This document shows, one piece after another, positions 12,536-23,513 of a DNA stretch of 64,000 nucleotides. The position numbers and the translations under genes are program-made. Positions within the stretch are counted from its first letter, which is position 1; each line of letters begins with the position of its first letter. The notes under the pieces are model-generated. The model did not search any database, was not told the origin of the DNA, and was given only the letters and a program-made list of their open reading frames with translations. The DNA is from Antedon mediterranea (Eukaryota; Echinodermata; Crinoidea; Comatulida; Antedonidae): assembly GCF_964355755.1 (NCBI RefSeq), contig NC_092673.1, forward strand, positions 22,699,001 through 22,763,000, written 5' to 3'.

Positions 12536-12775
12536 GTCGCTTGTCATTGGTCAACTCGCTTGCGTTGCGTCTAGTTTAAGCTTGGTTCCCACTAGGACAC
12601 AACGCAAGGACGTAAACGCAACGCAAGCGTGTTGACCAATGACAAGCGATAGGTTTGAGTAATCCATCGCTTGTGATTGGTCAACTCACTTACGTTGCGT
12701 CTACGTCCTTGCGTTGCGTCCTAGTGGGAACCAAGCTTTAGTGGGAACCAAGCTAAAGTGGGAACTATGCGTTAA
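12536..12775. mobile_element. Foldback MITE (AAGCTTGGTTCCCACTAG family), full copy with flanking halves
   Basis: 12578-12738 begins AAGCTTGGTTCCCACTAG and ends CTAGTGGGAACCAAGCTT. A half copy precedes it and two short end fragments (TAGTGGGAACCAAGCT) follow. Both this site and 4165 carry extra half copies, so the family tends to insert into, or recombine with, itself. Confidence 0.8.
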
Positions 12776-15700
12776 ACGTCGTCATTTCACAGTAAACAAT
12801 CATGTTTAATGTTGATAAATAATTTAAAATAGCTAACACGAGTACGCTTACATTTAATAATAACAGAAAACAAAGGGTATTGGCGTATTATCATCAGCAC
12901 TACATAAATCGATTATGAAAACGAACGCAATAATCGTGTGACCCTTTAAAAGTATGCATCTGATTTTGTAACCTGTGGCGTTATTACATGCTATAATTTC
13001 CTTCAAACTGAATGCATATTTAGTCATTAAACCGTTTGCAATTTGTTTTACGTGTACCTCAACCTATCTATTCCAGATTCAAAACATCAAAATGTCTTTA
13101 GGCACAACATGTTTCCATTAACTTCCTGTTCGTGAAGTGATGGTAAAGCATTAGCGCGTGGAAAATGCGTTTTTGAAGGAGGAGTTGTTTGGTAAAACGC
13201 GCTGTTCCAAAAATTATCGCCCTAATTAAACAAAATTGATGGGTATAATGTGTATTTCGTGTTTGATGCGATTTATTGGAAAACGCAAACCACCTAACAT
13301 GTTTTGTTTATTCATATACAATCACCGTCTTCAATTCATTTTTTATAAACTATGTTTTCTCATCAGATTGTAGAATGGAGGTTGTTGAACATCGCTACAT
13401 ACAGATCTCCACATACGACAATATTTGCCCAGTATAACAGCAGTATTCAGAATAAAGCATCTTATGTGTATCACATCTGGTGCTATGAATTGTTTAAGAG
13501 TTATTATCTTTGATACAGGTGCATGTGAAACAAATGTGATGCTGTATTGACGAATTTTCCATGAAACTGGAGTGTGGAATAACCTTATTAGGCCTACAAG
13601 TATAATTAAAAGACATAGGGCCTAATGGAGTTAGTCAGTCCTGTTATAGCATCGCTATGGGAAGATTGAAGTAATGTTTCATACCTTTAAGTGGCAACTT
13701 TCGTTGCTGTTGGTTATGATATAATAAAATAGAAATTAAAGCCGAATATGAAGTTTTGTTATTCATGACTTAAAAACATAATTCTAACAAATATATACAA
13801 ATGACAAAATACAATGACTACTAAATCCTTTGTACAGTGATTTAAAATCATTACAGAGAAACAATTGCTGTTTTGTTTACGGAATAGTTGCACACTAATA
13901 TCAAGATATTAAAATATAACTTTATATCAGACAAATTTAAGAAAATTATCAAAATCCATTGAAAATCAAACCAATTGACCGAATTCAATGTCAAAATTGT
14001 ACACATTTTGATAAGTTTATTATTAACACGAGGTACGTATTACCAAGTCTTTTATTCGTGAAGCGTTTTTGAGTTTTATTTTTATTAAAACCAATTCTAG
14101 AAATAAGTTTCCTAATGAAAATTAAATTGAAAAGGACACGTAATATGTATAACTCGTAATAGCCTTATAAGCGTTATGTCATTTGCAACTTCCAATCAAA
14201 TAATAATATGAACACATAACACATGGATAACAATACAAACACGAGTAGTTCTACAAAAGAACAAAACCTATAAGTCGTACGTTTAATCTTACACAAAGAT
14301 TATGAAAACGTCTACCAGCCTTAGTGTGAATTACAAAACTCTTTAATCGGCATTTTAAAACCTTGCAAAATTATATAGATTTTACTAGACCTATCTGTCG
14401 TATGAACACATTTTTATGTAACGTAGCCTACAGGTACATAAAACTACGAAACAAAGGAAAGCAGAGAGAACGGGTCCTGACCCGTAAAAATCATAAAATT
14501 GAATCACTTTATGTTGTTATCGCTGAAAGATTGACGGGTTGTTATGAAATATTAAATACATGAAATAATTTTTTGTGCTTTTTGGTTATTTTTCTCAAGT
14601 TAATTTGCTGCACAATGCAAGCAGAATTCTGCTGTAGAAAACATGTTGTTGGGGAGTTATTATTAGGCCAGGGAGCCGTTTGTTCTGTTGCTAGTTTAGG
14701 ACAGGATTGCTGAATAGGCCTCGGAGCTATTTGTTCTGTTGCTAAAATAGACCAGGGTTGCTGTTAGGCTTGGAGTCAAACAAAATAAAATTGAGAATTG
14801 AAATAAAGAAAATCATAGATAAACTGAGGCAAACATATAATCATTTATAATCAATCAATTCATATACAAATAAACAAAATATCACAATATAGAACGTATT
14901 ATAAGGAAACTTATAGGAATATGGAAATATTGTTACCTAATCGAATATGAAATTCCTAGCTTGATAGTACACGCTTGTACGGTCGAATGAAGTGTATACA
15001 TAACCTAGAAAGAATACCTACCCTACCAACCCCTTGTTTCAAAATCTCCGCTACTGTGAACACCCAACCGTGTAAAAACTAACATTATACACAGGCTCTC
15101 GGTTTCGCATGCCCATGAGAACAAAGTTGAAATGTCATTGTTTTACATAAGAGAATAAAAAGATGAAACATCCTAATAGTAATAATAATGAAGTTTCTAA
15201 TCTGATAATGGATTAAGGAATAGTTGAAATTCAACTCAGTTATTTCGTTAGTGTACTGTAGGCCTATAGTTCTGCAATGTAAGTCACTGTTTTTTACATA
15301 AAATATGTATGTTGCGTTGGATTTTTAGTTAAGATAACACACGGACTCAAACGGTTCGTCGACGTCGTTGGGTATGTCAATTTTAAATGTGTATTCAATA
15401 TTAATCGAATGTCTACTTTTGAACGACAAACTATTGGAGCCCTTTTATGTTGTTATTTTTATTTGAAGCAAAGAAAAAATAAAAAAAGGCCTAAATCACA
15501 GCCGATTCTTGGTATTGTTTCTATATGTATCTCAGTTACCTATTCCTTAACCTAGGCCTCAAGCTGAGTGCTGAGAGTCGATCTGTCTTATCTCAATTCA
15601 CCAGGGTATTTCTGCAGGATAGTTTGTCCTATAATCACTAGATTTTCATTATAATATCAATAATTTATAATAGCACATTCATTTGGGGTCAAATATCTTC

Positions 15701-15840
15701 ACGGAGGAAAGACAATCCTTCATTATTATCTCCTTTATAATATAACACTACCATGATCTAACAATGGCGATAATGTTGAAGAAGATCTCGAAAAAGCTTT
15801 TAAAATATATACACGTCACAGATAATCTATTCACCACATA
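12776..15840. other. Noncoding interval upstream of GFI1
   Basis: No exon recognised. 13834-13844 reads ACAGTGATTTA, whose complement TAAATCACTGT is one base off the published GFI1 site (TAAATCACWGCW); GFI1 genes repress themselves in vertebrates, but a single match in 3 kb of AT-rich DNA is weak. Confidence 0.4.
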
Positions 15841-16043
15841 AAGGCTAATTTACACAGACGAGCGTTAACGGTAAGCGGGAAACAAAAATATAGAATCTAT
15901 GTTATGTCTTGATGACACAAAACGCGAAACGGATAGGCGGTTGAGTGGAAACTCGCTCAGGATAGACAGTGTGTAGTGTGGGACAAGTACGCGGTTTTCC
16001 GCTTATTGTTACCGTAACGCTCGTCTGTGTATATTGGTGTTTA
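15841..16043. mobile_element. MITE with TACACAGACGAGCGTTA ends
   Basis: The left arm (TACACAGACGAGCGTTAACG, then GTAAGCGG) is mirrored at 15994-16033 (CCGCTTATTGTTACCG, then TAACGCTCGTCTGTGTA). The arms are about 35 bases with a small indel. The interior is GC-richer than its surroundings and has no credible coding frame. Confidence 0.75.
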
Positions 16044-17222
16044 AAGCGAAAACTCGGACGGATTTTTAATTTCTTCTTGTTCATAAATCAAAAACACATC
16101 AACACATGGTATTTCTGTCAACATTTAGCCTGGCGCTTCTAAATTAAGTTGTGTAATTTCCATGTAGACAGTGTTATGATTCAAAGTCTGATTTAATTCT
16201 AATATATTCGGTAATGTGTTAAACTAAGGCGATATATTAGATTAACATTGCTGCTAGGATTTTATACAACACATTGCGTTGCTAATAATATTAACCCAAT
16301 TAGCCAATCATCTGTAACGAACGAATTACGTTTGATTTAGCCTGTATTCGAGAAATATGGAATTGATAATATTGCTATCTATAATGATAGTATTATTTAT
16401 ATGGGTTGGTTACATCGTCAAAGACAATGGAATCGGTGCGTCAACATGCAAACAATTTTATGAAAATTGGTTTCAAAGTTGGTAGGCCTAATATTATGGA
16501 GCCAGAATGTTATTCACATTCCCTTATTAAAGTAATGTAAAACTGTTGTTGGTTTCTACTGAATCGGTTGTGGGCTAAATGGTGCTACATTATGCGTATG
16601 ATGGTAGGTCTACTATAGGATGGTAGACTACAGCATTAAACGTTGTACCTAGGCCCTATTTATATTGTAATCGTAAACAAATATGAATTATTAATGAGTT
16701 GAAATAGTGACTTGCTAAATAGAACAGACAGACTTTCAACGAATTAAAATATTTTCACGTTCAACGAATACAAAACATTTGTTTTTTTAACACATACTGT
16801 AATGATTTATTCATTTAATTTACTTCAATCTTGAATCAATGTCGGATGCTTCATTCAAAAATATAAAATTGTTTTCATAAAATGTCAATATAAACAAATT
16901 ATTGAATTGAATTATAGAAATAGATAATTCTTCAAATTCTCCAACTGTGTCAAAATTATGTTTATAATTTTATTCTTTATTTGATTTAATAAAAATATAA
17001 CCAATACGTTTTAAATATATTTTATGTATTACAATTACTTATACAAATATCAAATCTACAATATATTTATTTACTAAATTGTTAACGGTTAGACCTAGAA
17101 ATAAATGTAAACACATAAGAGATACACTACACATTTTGGAATCGAATCATTAGTGAGTATACGTATAGCCTAATTAGTAACAAAATACAAACATGTATAC
17201 TGCAGGTATGACACATGTATGA
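16044..17222. other. Noncoding AT-rich interval upstream of the GFI1 promoter
   Basis: No gene or structured repeat seen. Two TAGGCCTA motifs or near matches occur around 16483 and 16648. Confidence 0.5.
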
Positions 17223-17534
17223 CCACGCCCCTTGTGATGGCTTTATCTAACTTAACCGTCCAATAACGAGTTAATTCGTTGGTACAATCATTTTAATTGG
17301 CTGCCGCGTTAGCAACCACCTGTCAAAAGATTTACACTGAGCATGCGTACATTGCGATCGATGACGAAGCTGAAAGAAAAAGTCGCGCTTCACATCTGCT
17401 TTCGAAAACGAGGGCGGGGAGAGATACACAGTGCAGGCAAACGGTAACTTAGCTTTTTGAAAGCATTCAAGCTCGTGTTCTTTTGAAAATCAAACTTATA
17501 CTCATTTGCATAATCTCATCTTGATGTATATAAA
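17223..17534 (+). promoter_or_regulatory. Putative GFI1 core promoter and proximal sites
   Basis: TATATAAA lies at 17527-17534, about 130 bases before the start codon. Upstream are a GC box (GGGCGGGG, 17412-17419), a KLF/SP-type CCACGCCC (17223-17230) and an E-box CACCTG (17317-17322) next to TGTCA. The stretch is clearly GC-richer than its surroundings. The E-box is of the type bound by proneural bHLH factors, which act with Senseless in flies; that link is inference. Confidence 0.5.
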
Positions 17535-17660
17535 CGATAAATCTAAGAGTTGGCCTACACAATCTCTTCGGAGTTTACTAGAACAGCTAGAACCTAATTT
17601 TTGAAACAATTGTGTTATTATCATTATCATTTCGTGTTTCGAGTATCTTACTGTGCAGAA

Positions 17661-17784
17661 ATGCCTAGATCATTCCTTGTAAAGAAAGTGCCTAGCAAAA
17701 AGATTGTTTACGCCGGTAACAGAGATGTAGAAATACAGAGCCGTATTGGAAGTGCATTTACACCAGTCGCTCCAAGAGTAAAAG
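17661..17784 (+). CDS. GFI1: GFI1 coding exon 1 (SNAG domain)
   Basis: Codes residues 1-41 plus one base of codon 42. The donor reads AAAAG|GTACGT. The exon carries the whole SNAG repression peptide, and Pro2 and the basic residues after it are intact. Transcription probably begins about 100 bases upstream (TATA motif at 17527), so the 5' UTR would be short and in the same exon. Confidence 0.95.
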
Positions 17785-20700
17785 GTACGTTCAATATAAA
17801 CAAAATATATTTATTTTAATGTTGTTATATTAATTTTCTCATGTAAAATTTTATTTAAAAAAAATAATGTTTAATATTCTATTTGATCATTCTGTTTTAT
17901 TTTTAATTTAATTGTTTACGTATAGGGGTTTAAGTACGAGGGACATTTAAACTAAATTAACTATTAAACATGTAATATAATTCAAACAGTTTAATAACAT
18001 ATTGTAATAGAACACCTTACTTAAATACTTAAATAAATAGGTTTTTAAATAAATTATAATCAAACGAATTACTGGAACCTATACTTTTGAAATAATATGC
18101 TATATATTTGGTGTATTTTACTTTGTCCTACGAATATTCAGTTATTTACATGACACAAAAAATAGATAAAAATTAAACTAGATATTAATTTGTGCAAACA
18201 ATCAGCTCAGAGTGTAAATAACTTCATTGGATTATGTTTAAGCATGGAGAAATAAGTTCCTAACTTATTTCTCCATGGTTTAAGCATAGAGATATTACAT
18301 TGAATATTTACATGATTGCTAAGCCTACAATGTCGCGTGCCTGTGCACGATAAGAATCTGTTGATTGTACAGTATATCTTAGGCCTGGCCTGGAAATAAA
18401 ACAAACAACAAACTTATCAGTCATATATACATATAAAGAAATATCTATGCAGCTGTTAAAATCTAGGAAACTGATTTTCGCCGATTCGTTATCTGTCTGA
18501 ATACCGGCAGCTGTCGATACAAAAAAAATTAAACAATATTGTTCAAATTTAGCAAAGAGTATGTTTAACATGCAGAGTTAGGTCTATGCATGTATTATTA
18601 CAAGTATATTTCATGTATAATCTTAATATCCTTTTACTAAAACAAAAATGTTTCATAAATAAAATATGAAGGGAAAAATAGGAAGATAGGCATATTATGT
18701 ATGAACAATATAATATAGGACTAATGCTATTTATTTTTCCTGTGGTACTGATTGAACTATACGGTAATAAGCTAAACAAAATAATTTCATTTAGAAGCGG
18801 GCCTGGGAAATTAAAAGACGATCGAACGTGTTTAAAATTGTTAGTATTTATTCAGATTACATAATATTACAATATTGAATTAACCGCTATTTTCAAATTG
18901 TCTTTCATTTTATTCTACCGTGATTATTATATAAGTCTGGTTTAGTGCGCTGGTTTTGTTTGGGTGTGAAAACCTGAACATAAATGCGTGATTTACGTAG
19001 TGTTAGCACCTACACCTATTCAATACAATTCAATGACACGATGGGTATGACCAGGTCTGACTGATCAAAAGACGACCTGATCACCTATTGTTTTATGTCC
19101 GGTTTTGAAACAATTTTACGTATCTCTACAAATTAACACACATCTTCAGACAATGTGCTATGATTGTTGCACAAGCTTTGAAATGCCTTTTCGCATTAAA
19201 TAACTCTAAGGAAATAATTATAGGTTGCGAGGAATAGTATAGTTAGTGTTTAGAAAAAGACGGGGAGGTGTTAACGCTATTGACAAAGGCTGGGAAAGAG
19301 TCGATATCCCGCTCAATATGTTGTCTGTCTACTGGTTAAAATCACAGCATATTAAAATCATTGCAGGGCATATTCAACTCGTTATTTTCCCATCGATATT
19401 CCATATTTATAGTTTAATATCTGGAAATTCGTTGTAAATATTTACATGCTTCTATTTCCAATAATAAGCTTTTAATATATATCGCAATATGTTAATATAA
19501 AACACAAGTCGTCGTCGTTAAAATTCGTTAATATAGTTTTCATGAAATGACTATACAGCTATATTTAGATAATTTAAACGAAATTTTGCAGATAAAGACT
19601 TCATAGAGGCCCATCCAAGCGTGATACAGGTGGCCTATTGAGCCATTATACCCGCCTGTTACATTCGATCTTACTGCCGCGATAAAGTCGCGTGTCGTCC
19701 CATCTCGTCGTTTAGTACGCTTGATCGTGTACTCATCTGGGCGGAAATTGTTTTTCTTTGATTTACAAAAAAAAAATTGTTTAAACAAATCATACATGAT
19801 TCTTATAATTATTTAAATAATTATTTTTATTTTACAGATGTACCACGTAATTATGAACCATGGGAACGAGGAACATTTAGACCATTTGAGGAGCCAGCAG
19901 TTCCGTCGAAACAACTGAGTCCAACACTAGCCATATCTACTAAACTAGCACAACTTTCGGCAAAGACGTCAGAGCGACAAACGTCGCCATCCTCGGGTCA
20001 GAGATGGCCAAGTGAGATTACAGCATACAACATCCCCTCTCCACCCGCAAACGGTACGTCTAATATTCATTGTCAAATAAATTAACCGATGTAAATACTT
20101 CGTTGTTAAATTGAATTAAAAATTTATTGACTGTAAGAATACATCAAAACAATGAAAAGATGAAGTTATGAATAAATTATAACCCTTTCAATAAGCACAA
20201 CTGTTCAAATTCTCACGCTTGTAACACGCATGCGTTAGTTCAATATTATTCGATATGAATACATTACGGTTTATGTTTGCATGCTAATTTTGTGTCGACA
20301 TTTAAAACAAAATAAAGTTTATTGTGATGATTTGAAACGATAAAAAGCATTCAGTATATTTTATAAATTGTATTTATTCTTTTATTTTAAAGGTGTTATA
20401 AGTCGTGAAATGTCGGAGCTCTTAAAGGATGGCACTTTAAGTTATACTGATGTATACCGCGCACGATTTGCTCAACTTGAGGAGATTATAAATTCAGTTT
20501 CTCCTGATGAACTAAATTGGTACCGCCATTCTTCACTAAGCATTCCGTCCCCGTACGCTACGGCCATGTTACCCAGAGATATCGATCTTACAGTTCCACC
20601 GCAGCGACGGTACTCTGCCGATTTAGACGAAGTTAGTTCACTTTCACACAGGGCTGCTCAAGGTACCTTCAGGTGTTTGGACTGTACCAAAGTTTTCAGC

Positions 20701-22388
20701 ACGCCGCACGGTCTTGAAGTACATGTACGACGTTCGCATAGCGGCAAGCGACCGTATGCTTGCGAGATTTGCAATAAGACATTTGGACATGCCGTCAGCT
20801 TAAACCAGCATAAAGCGGTTCATAGTCAAGATAGGACATTCCAATGTAAAGAATGTGGAAAGAGTTTTAAGAGATCATCAACCTTATCAACACATATGCT
20901 AATACATTCGGATACCAGACCATATCCATGTGAATATTGCGGAAAGCGATTCCACCAGAAATCAGATATGAAGAAACACACGTATATACATACAGGTAGG
21001 CTTAACTTCAAACTTTTAACCTAACGAATAATTTCATACTATGCATAGCTCTAAATATAATAATATTAATGAATTTGAATAATGAGCGATAGTTAAAATG
21101 GAACGAATATACCGTGTTTATCAATTATATAATGCAGTGTAAAACTACCATCTTCAAATTTAATCGTTAGAACTACAGAGCAAATTATTATATATCGCGA
21201 TGCCTATTGGGTAGAGATGTAATTTTCCTTTGTGTAAAATGATTAATTTTACTGGTATTGCATTCTGTTTAAACAAGTTTATAGATCAAAATAAGTGTTT
21301 TAATACAGATACAAAACATATAAAAATAATAAAATCTTCATTTTTCCATTGCAAAGACTCGAAAATGATTAATATTACTGGTATAATATTTGGTTTAAAC
21401 AATTTTATAGATCAAAATGTTTTGTGCAAATGCGGTTAACGTTTTAATAAAACTGTAAAATTAGTTGATCTAATAACACATAGGCATAAATACAATATAT
21501 AAAATATTCACTGGGCACGTGCATTCAATATTTTTTTGCTTTACTGACTTAATAAGTTTGCTAATTTCTATGAAATATTAGCACATTCCGAGTTTTTAAT
21601 TCGTGTAATTTGTAACACAAGTCAATTTTAAGATTCTAAAATAACTATTTGCCATCTGTGTGTTGTGCGGGCGTCGGGCGCAACAACGCTATCATTTGCA
21701 ATTTAATTAATAAGCGCTTTCAACGATTACAACCAGTATTGCCCAATTATTTTTCATTGTATTTAAATTTGTCCACAAGCAATCTGTTAAATTAGAATTA
21801 TTCAGTATATGTAAACGTTAGTTGTGATTTAATAAATATAATCGGCTTAAACTTCCAATCCGATTACTATATCGAAGTTCAATTGACAGATTGAAAACGA
21901 ATTTTAATAAGCATGCGCAATGACAGTAATTACTGTGATTGTAACGCCAAGCTGAACTCTGAATAATTTCACCTAATTGGCATTTTTTAACCGATAAAAT
22001 GTTTTCAAAACATTGTTCGTTGATAAATGACATCGTACGCAAATATTACATGCATTTTAAATTATATGTACAAAACGTGCGACGTTGATGGTTGATTAAT
22101 AATTTTATTTAATTATATTTTACAGGAGAGAAGCCACATACATGTCTTGTGTGCGGAAAAGCATTCAGCCAGTCATCCAACTTGATCACGCATAGTCGCA
22201 AACATACAGGTTACAAGCCGTTTGGCTGCAAAATCTGCGGTAGAGCTTTCCAACGAAAAGTAGACCTCAGACGACATTTTGAGACCCAGCACCCCGATCA
22301 GGAACGACCCGTCATAACATCTAGGCCTCCAGCTATCACAACTATTAACGTCCCAGTTATAAACACAGCAGAAATGATCAAAGCATAA
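17661..22388 (+). CDS. GFI1: GFI1/Senseless-type zinc-finger transcriptional repressor, four coding exons
   Basis: The spliced frame 17661-17784, 19838-20053, 20393-20995 and 22126-22388 is 1206 nt and gives 401 residues. All introns are GT-AG and phase 1. Residues 1-14 ([14 protein letters not shown]) form a SNAG domain, the N-terminal peptide that in this family recruits the LSD1/CoREST histone demethylase complex. Residues 42-205 are a low-similarity linker. Six C2H2 fingers follow, with metal ligands at about C208/C211/H224/H229, C237/C240/H253/H257, C265/C268/H281/H285, C293/C296/H309/H313, C321/C324/H337/H341 and C349/C352/H365/H370. Segments such as [16 protein letters not shown] and [17 protein letters not shown] match GFI1/GFI1B closely, and the length is near vertebrate GFI1 (about 420). 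The ATG is fixed by the SNAG domain, which must start at Met-Pro. Known family members are nuclear repressors in blood and sensory-cell development; the role here is inferred. An echinoderm-like genome may have a single gene equal to both GFI1 and GFI1B. Confidence 0.97.
18237..18287. repeat. Tight hairpin between short direct repeats in GFI1 intron 1
   Basis: CATGGAGAAATAAGTT at 18243-18258 is followed, after a 3-base loop, by its exact reverse complement at 18262-18277. The same TTTAAGCAT sequence flanks both sides. The stem is 16 bp, too short for a canonical microRNA precursor. It looks like a palindrome inserted with target duplication or made by template switching. Confidence 0.7.
19600..19745. 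other. GC-rich block in GFI1 intron 1, candidate regulatory element
   Basis: This block ends about 90 bases before exon 2 and is much richer in G+C and CpG than the rest of the 2-kb intron (for example CGCGATAAAGTCGCG near 19678). The minus strand has an open frame through it, but nothing in that frame is recognisable and no splice signals fit. An intronic enhancer or an unannotated RNA would both fit. Confidence 0.3.
19838..20053 (+). CDS. GFI1: GFI1 coding exon 2 (linker)
   Basis: Acceptor TTATTTTACAG; donor ACG|GTACGT; 216 nt, phase 1 at both ends, so it could be skipped without a frameshift. Codes residues 42-113, a Pro/Ser/Thr-rich linker with [17 protein letters not shown] near the start. 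No domain is recognisable. This part of the family diverges quickly between phyla. Confidence 0.93.
20393..20995 (+). CDS. GFI1: GFI1 coding exon 3 (fingers 1-4)
   Basis: Acceptor TTTATTTTAAAG; donor ACAG|GTAGGC; 603 nt, phase 1 at both ends. Codes residues 114-314. The first 90 residues are linker; then come fingers 1-4. In GFI1, fingers 3-5 contact DNA with an AATC core, and the helix residues here ([18 protein letters not shown]) are the family ones, so the target motif is probably conserved. The exon ends inside the HTGEKP linker between fingers 4 and 5. Confidence 0.95.
21237..21418. repeat. Tandem duplication in GFI1 intron 3
   Basis: A ~57-base sequence starting AAAATGATTAAT and ending TATAGATCAAAAT occurs at 21237-21292 and again at 21362-21418, a 125-base spacing, with about six differences. 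A separate 14-base perfect palindrome, ACAGTAATTACTGT, sits at 21923-21936 in the same intron and contains a TAATTA homeodomain core. Confidence 0.75.
22126..22388 (+). CDS. GFI1: GFI1 coding exon 4 (fingers 5-6 and C-terminal tail)
   Basis: Acceptor ATTATATTTTACAG; stop TAA at 22386-22388. Codes residues 315-401: finger 5 ([13 protein letters not shown]), finger 6 ([16 protein letters not shown]) and a tail of about 30 residues. Vertebrate GFI1 stops a few residues after the last finger, so the tail ([17 protein letters not shown] region) is a lineage extension of unknown role. Confidence 0.95.
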
Positions 22389-22455
22389 GAAAATTTTAAC
22401 GAATTTTAAACAGAGATACATTCCAATTAAATAACATTGTAATATTTAAGTATAA

Positions 22456-22461
22456 AATAAA
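22456..22461 (+). terminator. GFI1 polyadenylation signal AATAAA
   Basis: First canonical AATAAA, 68 bases after the stop codon. Another lies near 22780. In DNA this AT-rich either may be chance, but the spacing of the first suits a short 3' UTR. Confidence 0.45.
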
Positions 22462-23365
22462 TTATATACGCATTTTGACTCTTCACGCGACTTCGAATTT
22501 GTTTTCATTCACTAAAAAAAAAAAAAACCTGAACAAACAGTGAATATATATTTTCTTATCTATGCAAAACTAAGAGTTAGGCCCATAAGAATATAAATTA
22601 ATTTTAACATAGAATAGTCCACAATAAAAGAGTTGATAATTCAATTGTATTAGAGCAGGAGGCTGGTGGATTATTAATAGTACTTTTAAAAAAATTCGAT
22701 TTTGATACCGAATCATTATTGTAAAATTGCAAATAAGTTTATTGTATATGTCTGAATATTGTATTATTTTTTGTTATAAATAAATTGTATTATACTTTGT
22801 GAATAAGATGCAGAAGATTAAAATAATAAAAATGTAAAGAATATTAATTTTGAATTATATACGATTTTATTTGCGGATTGTTTGAATTTGTATCCGAACA
22901 TAGATAGTTGAGTATTTATGTCTTGAGGACTGATGAATGGTTGTGGAATGAGTTCATATGCCCGCGTCACCGACACAGGACACACAGACGAACTGAAAAT
23001 CATTGAAACACTATTGATACATAATGTTCGATCGAAATTTTACTAATTTTTCGACTGGTCTGCGCCGACTGAAGCCGAGAAGGCCTATATTATAAAACCT
23101 ACATAATTAAAGATTTGAAGTTGAGAAACATGACAGAGATGATGTTTGAAGACAATAGGCCTACAACAAAAATGATGATGACGTGTTTACGACCGATTTT
23201 TTTCCCGTACACGACACGGAGTGTCGGAGACGGTTCTAATGTAAACGTTTAAACACGTTTTCCAACGTATCGTGTCGTTATCGTGTCGTTATCGTATCTA
23301 GTGAAAATGGCGCTTAATACTTCCTACTGTGTTGACGATGATGGGGAGCGCAACATAAACAAAAC
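22462..23365. other. GFI1 3' flank and a CGTGTCGT-rich patch
   Basis: No gene seen. At about 23208-23300, ACGACACGG is mirrored by repeated CGTGTCGTTATCG (two direct copies near 23268-23293), which may be the ends of a small MITE. Confidence 0.35.
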
Positions 23366-23513
23366 TAAAGCTCTGTCTAAACTATCAAAACGTGACAAAA
23401 AATATATGGACATGATGATGTCATATCACTACCATATTTAAGCATATCACTACCATATTTGGGCACATCATACTTTTTTTGTCAAACTAGTTTTATAGTG
23501 CCGACAGAGTTTA
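23366..23513. mobile_element. MITE with CTCTGTC ends and TA target duplication
   Basis: Starts AAAGCTCTGTCTAAACTATC and ends in GCCGACAGAGTT. The arms pair through ACTATAAAAC, TTTGACAAAAAA and CAAATATGGTAGTGATATG. TA borders both sides. An internal CATATCACTACCATATTT is tandemly repeated. Confidence 0.75.

Noticed and set aside
13834-13844. GFI1 autoregulatory site
   Set aside because: A single near match to the published consensus in several kilobases of AT-rich DNA is expected by chance.
19540-19797. 85-codon minus-strand frame in GFI1 intron 1 as a gene
   Set aside because: It is open mainly because of the GC-rich block; no domain or splice signals. Kept only as a possible regulatory block.
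20826-21011. Minus-strand open frame in GFI1 exon 3
   Set aside because: It is the complement of the zinc-finger coding sequence, and nothing in it resembles a protein domain.
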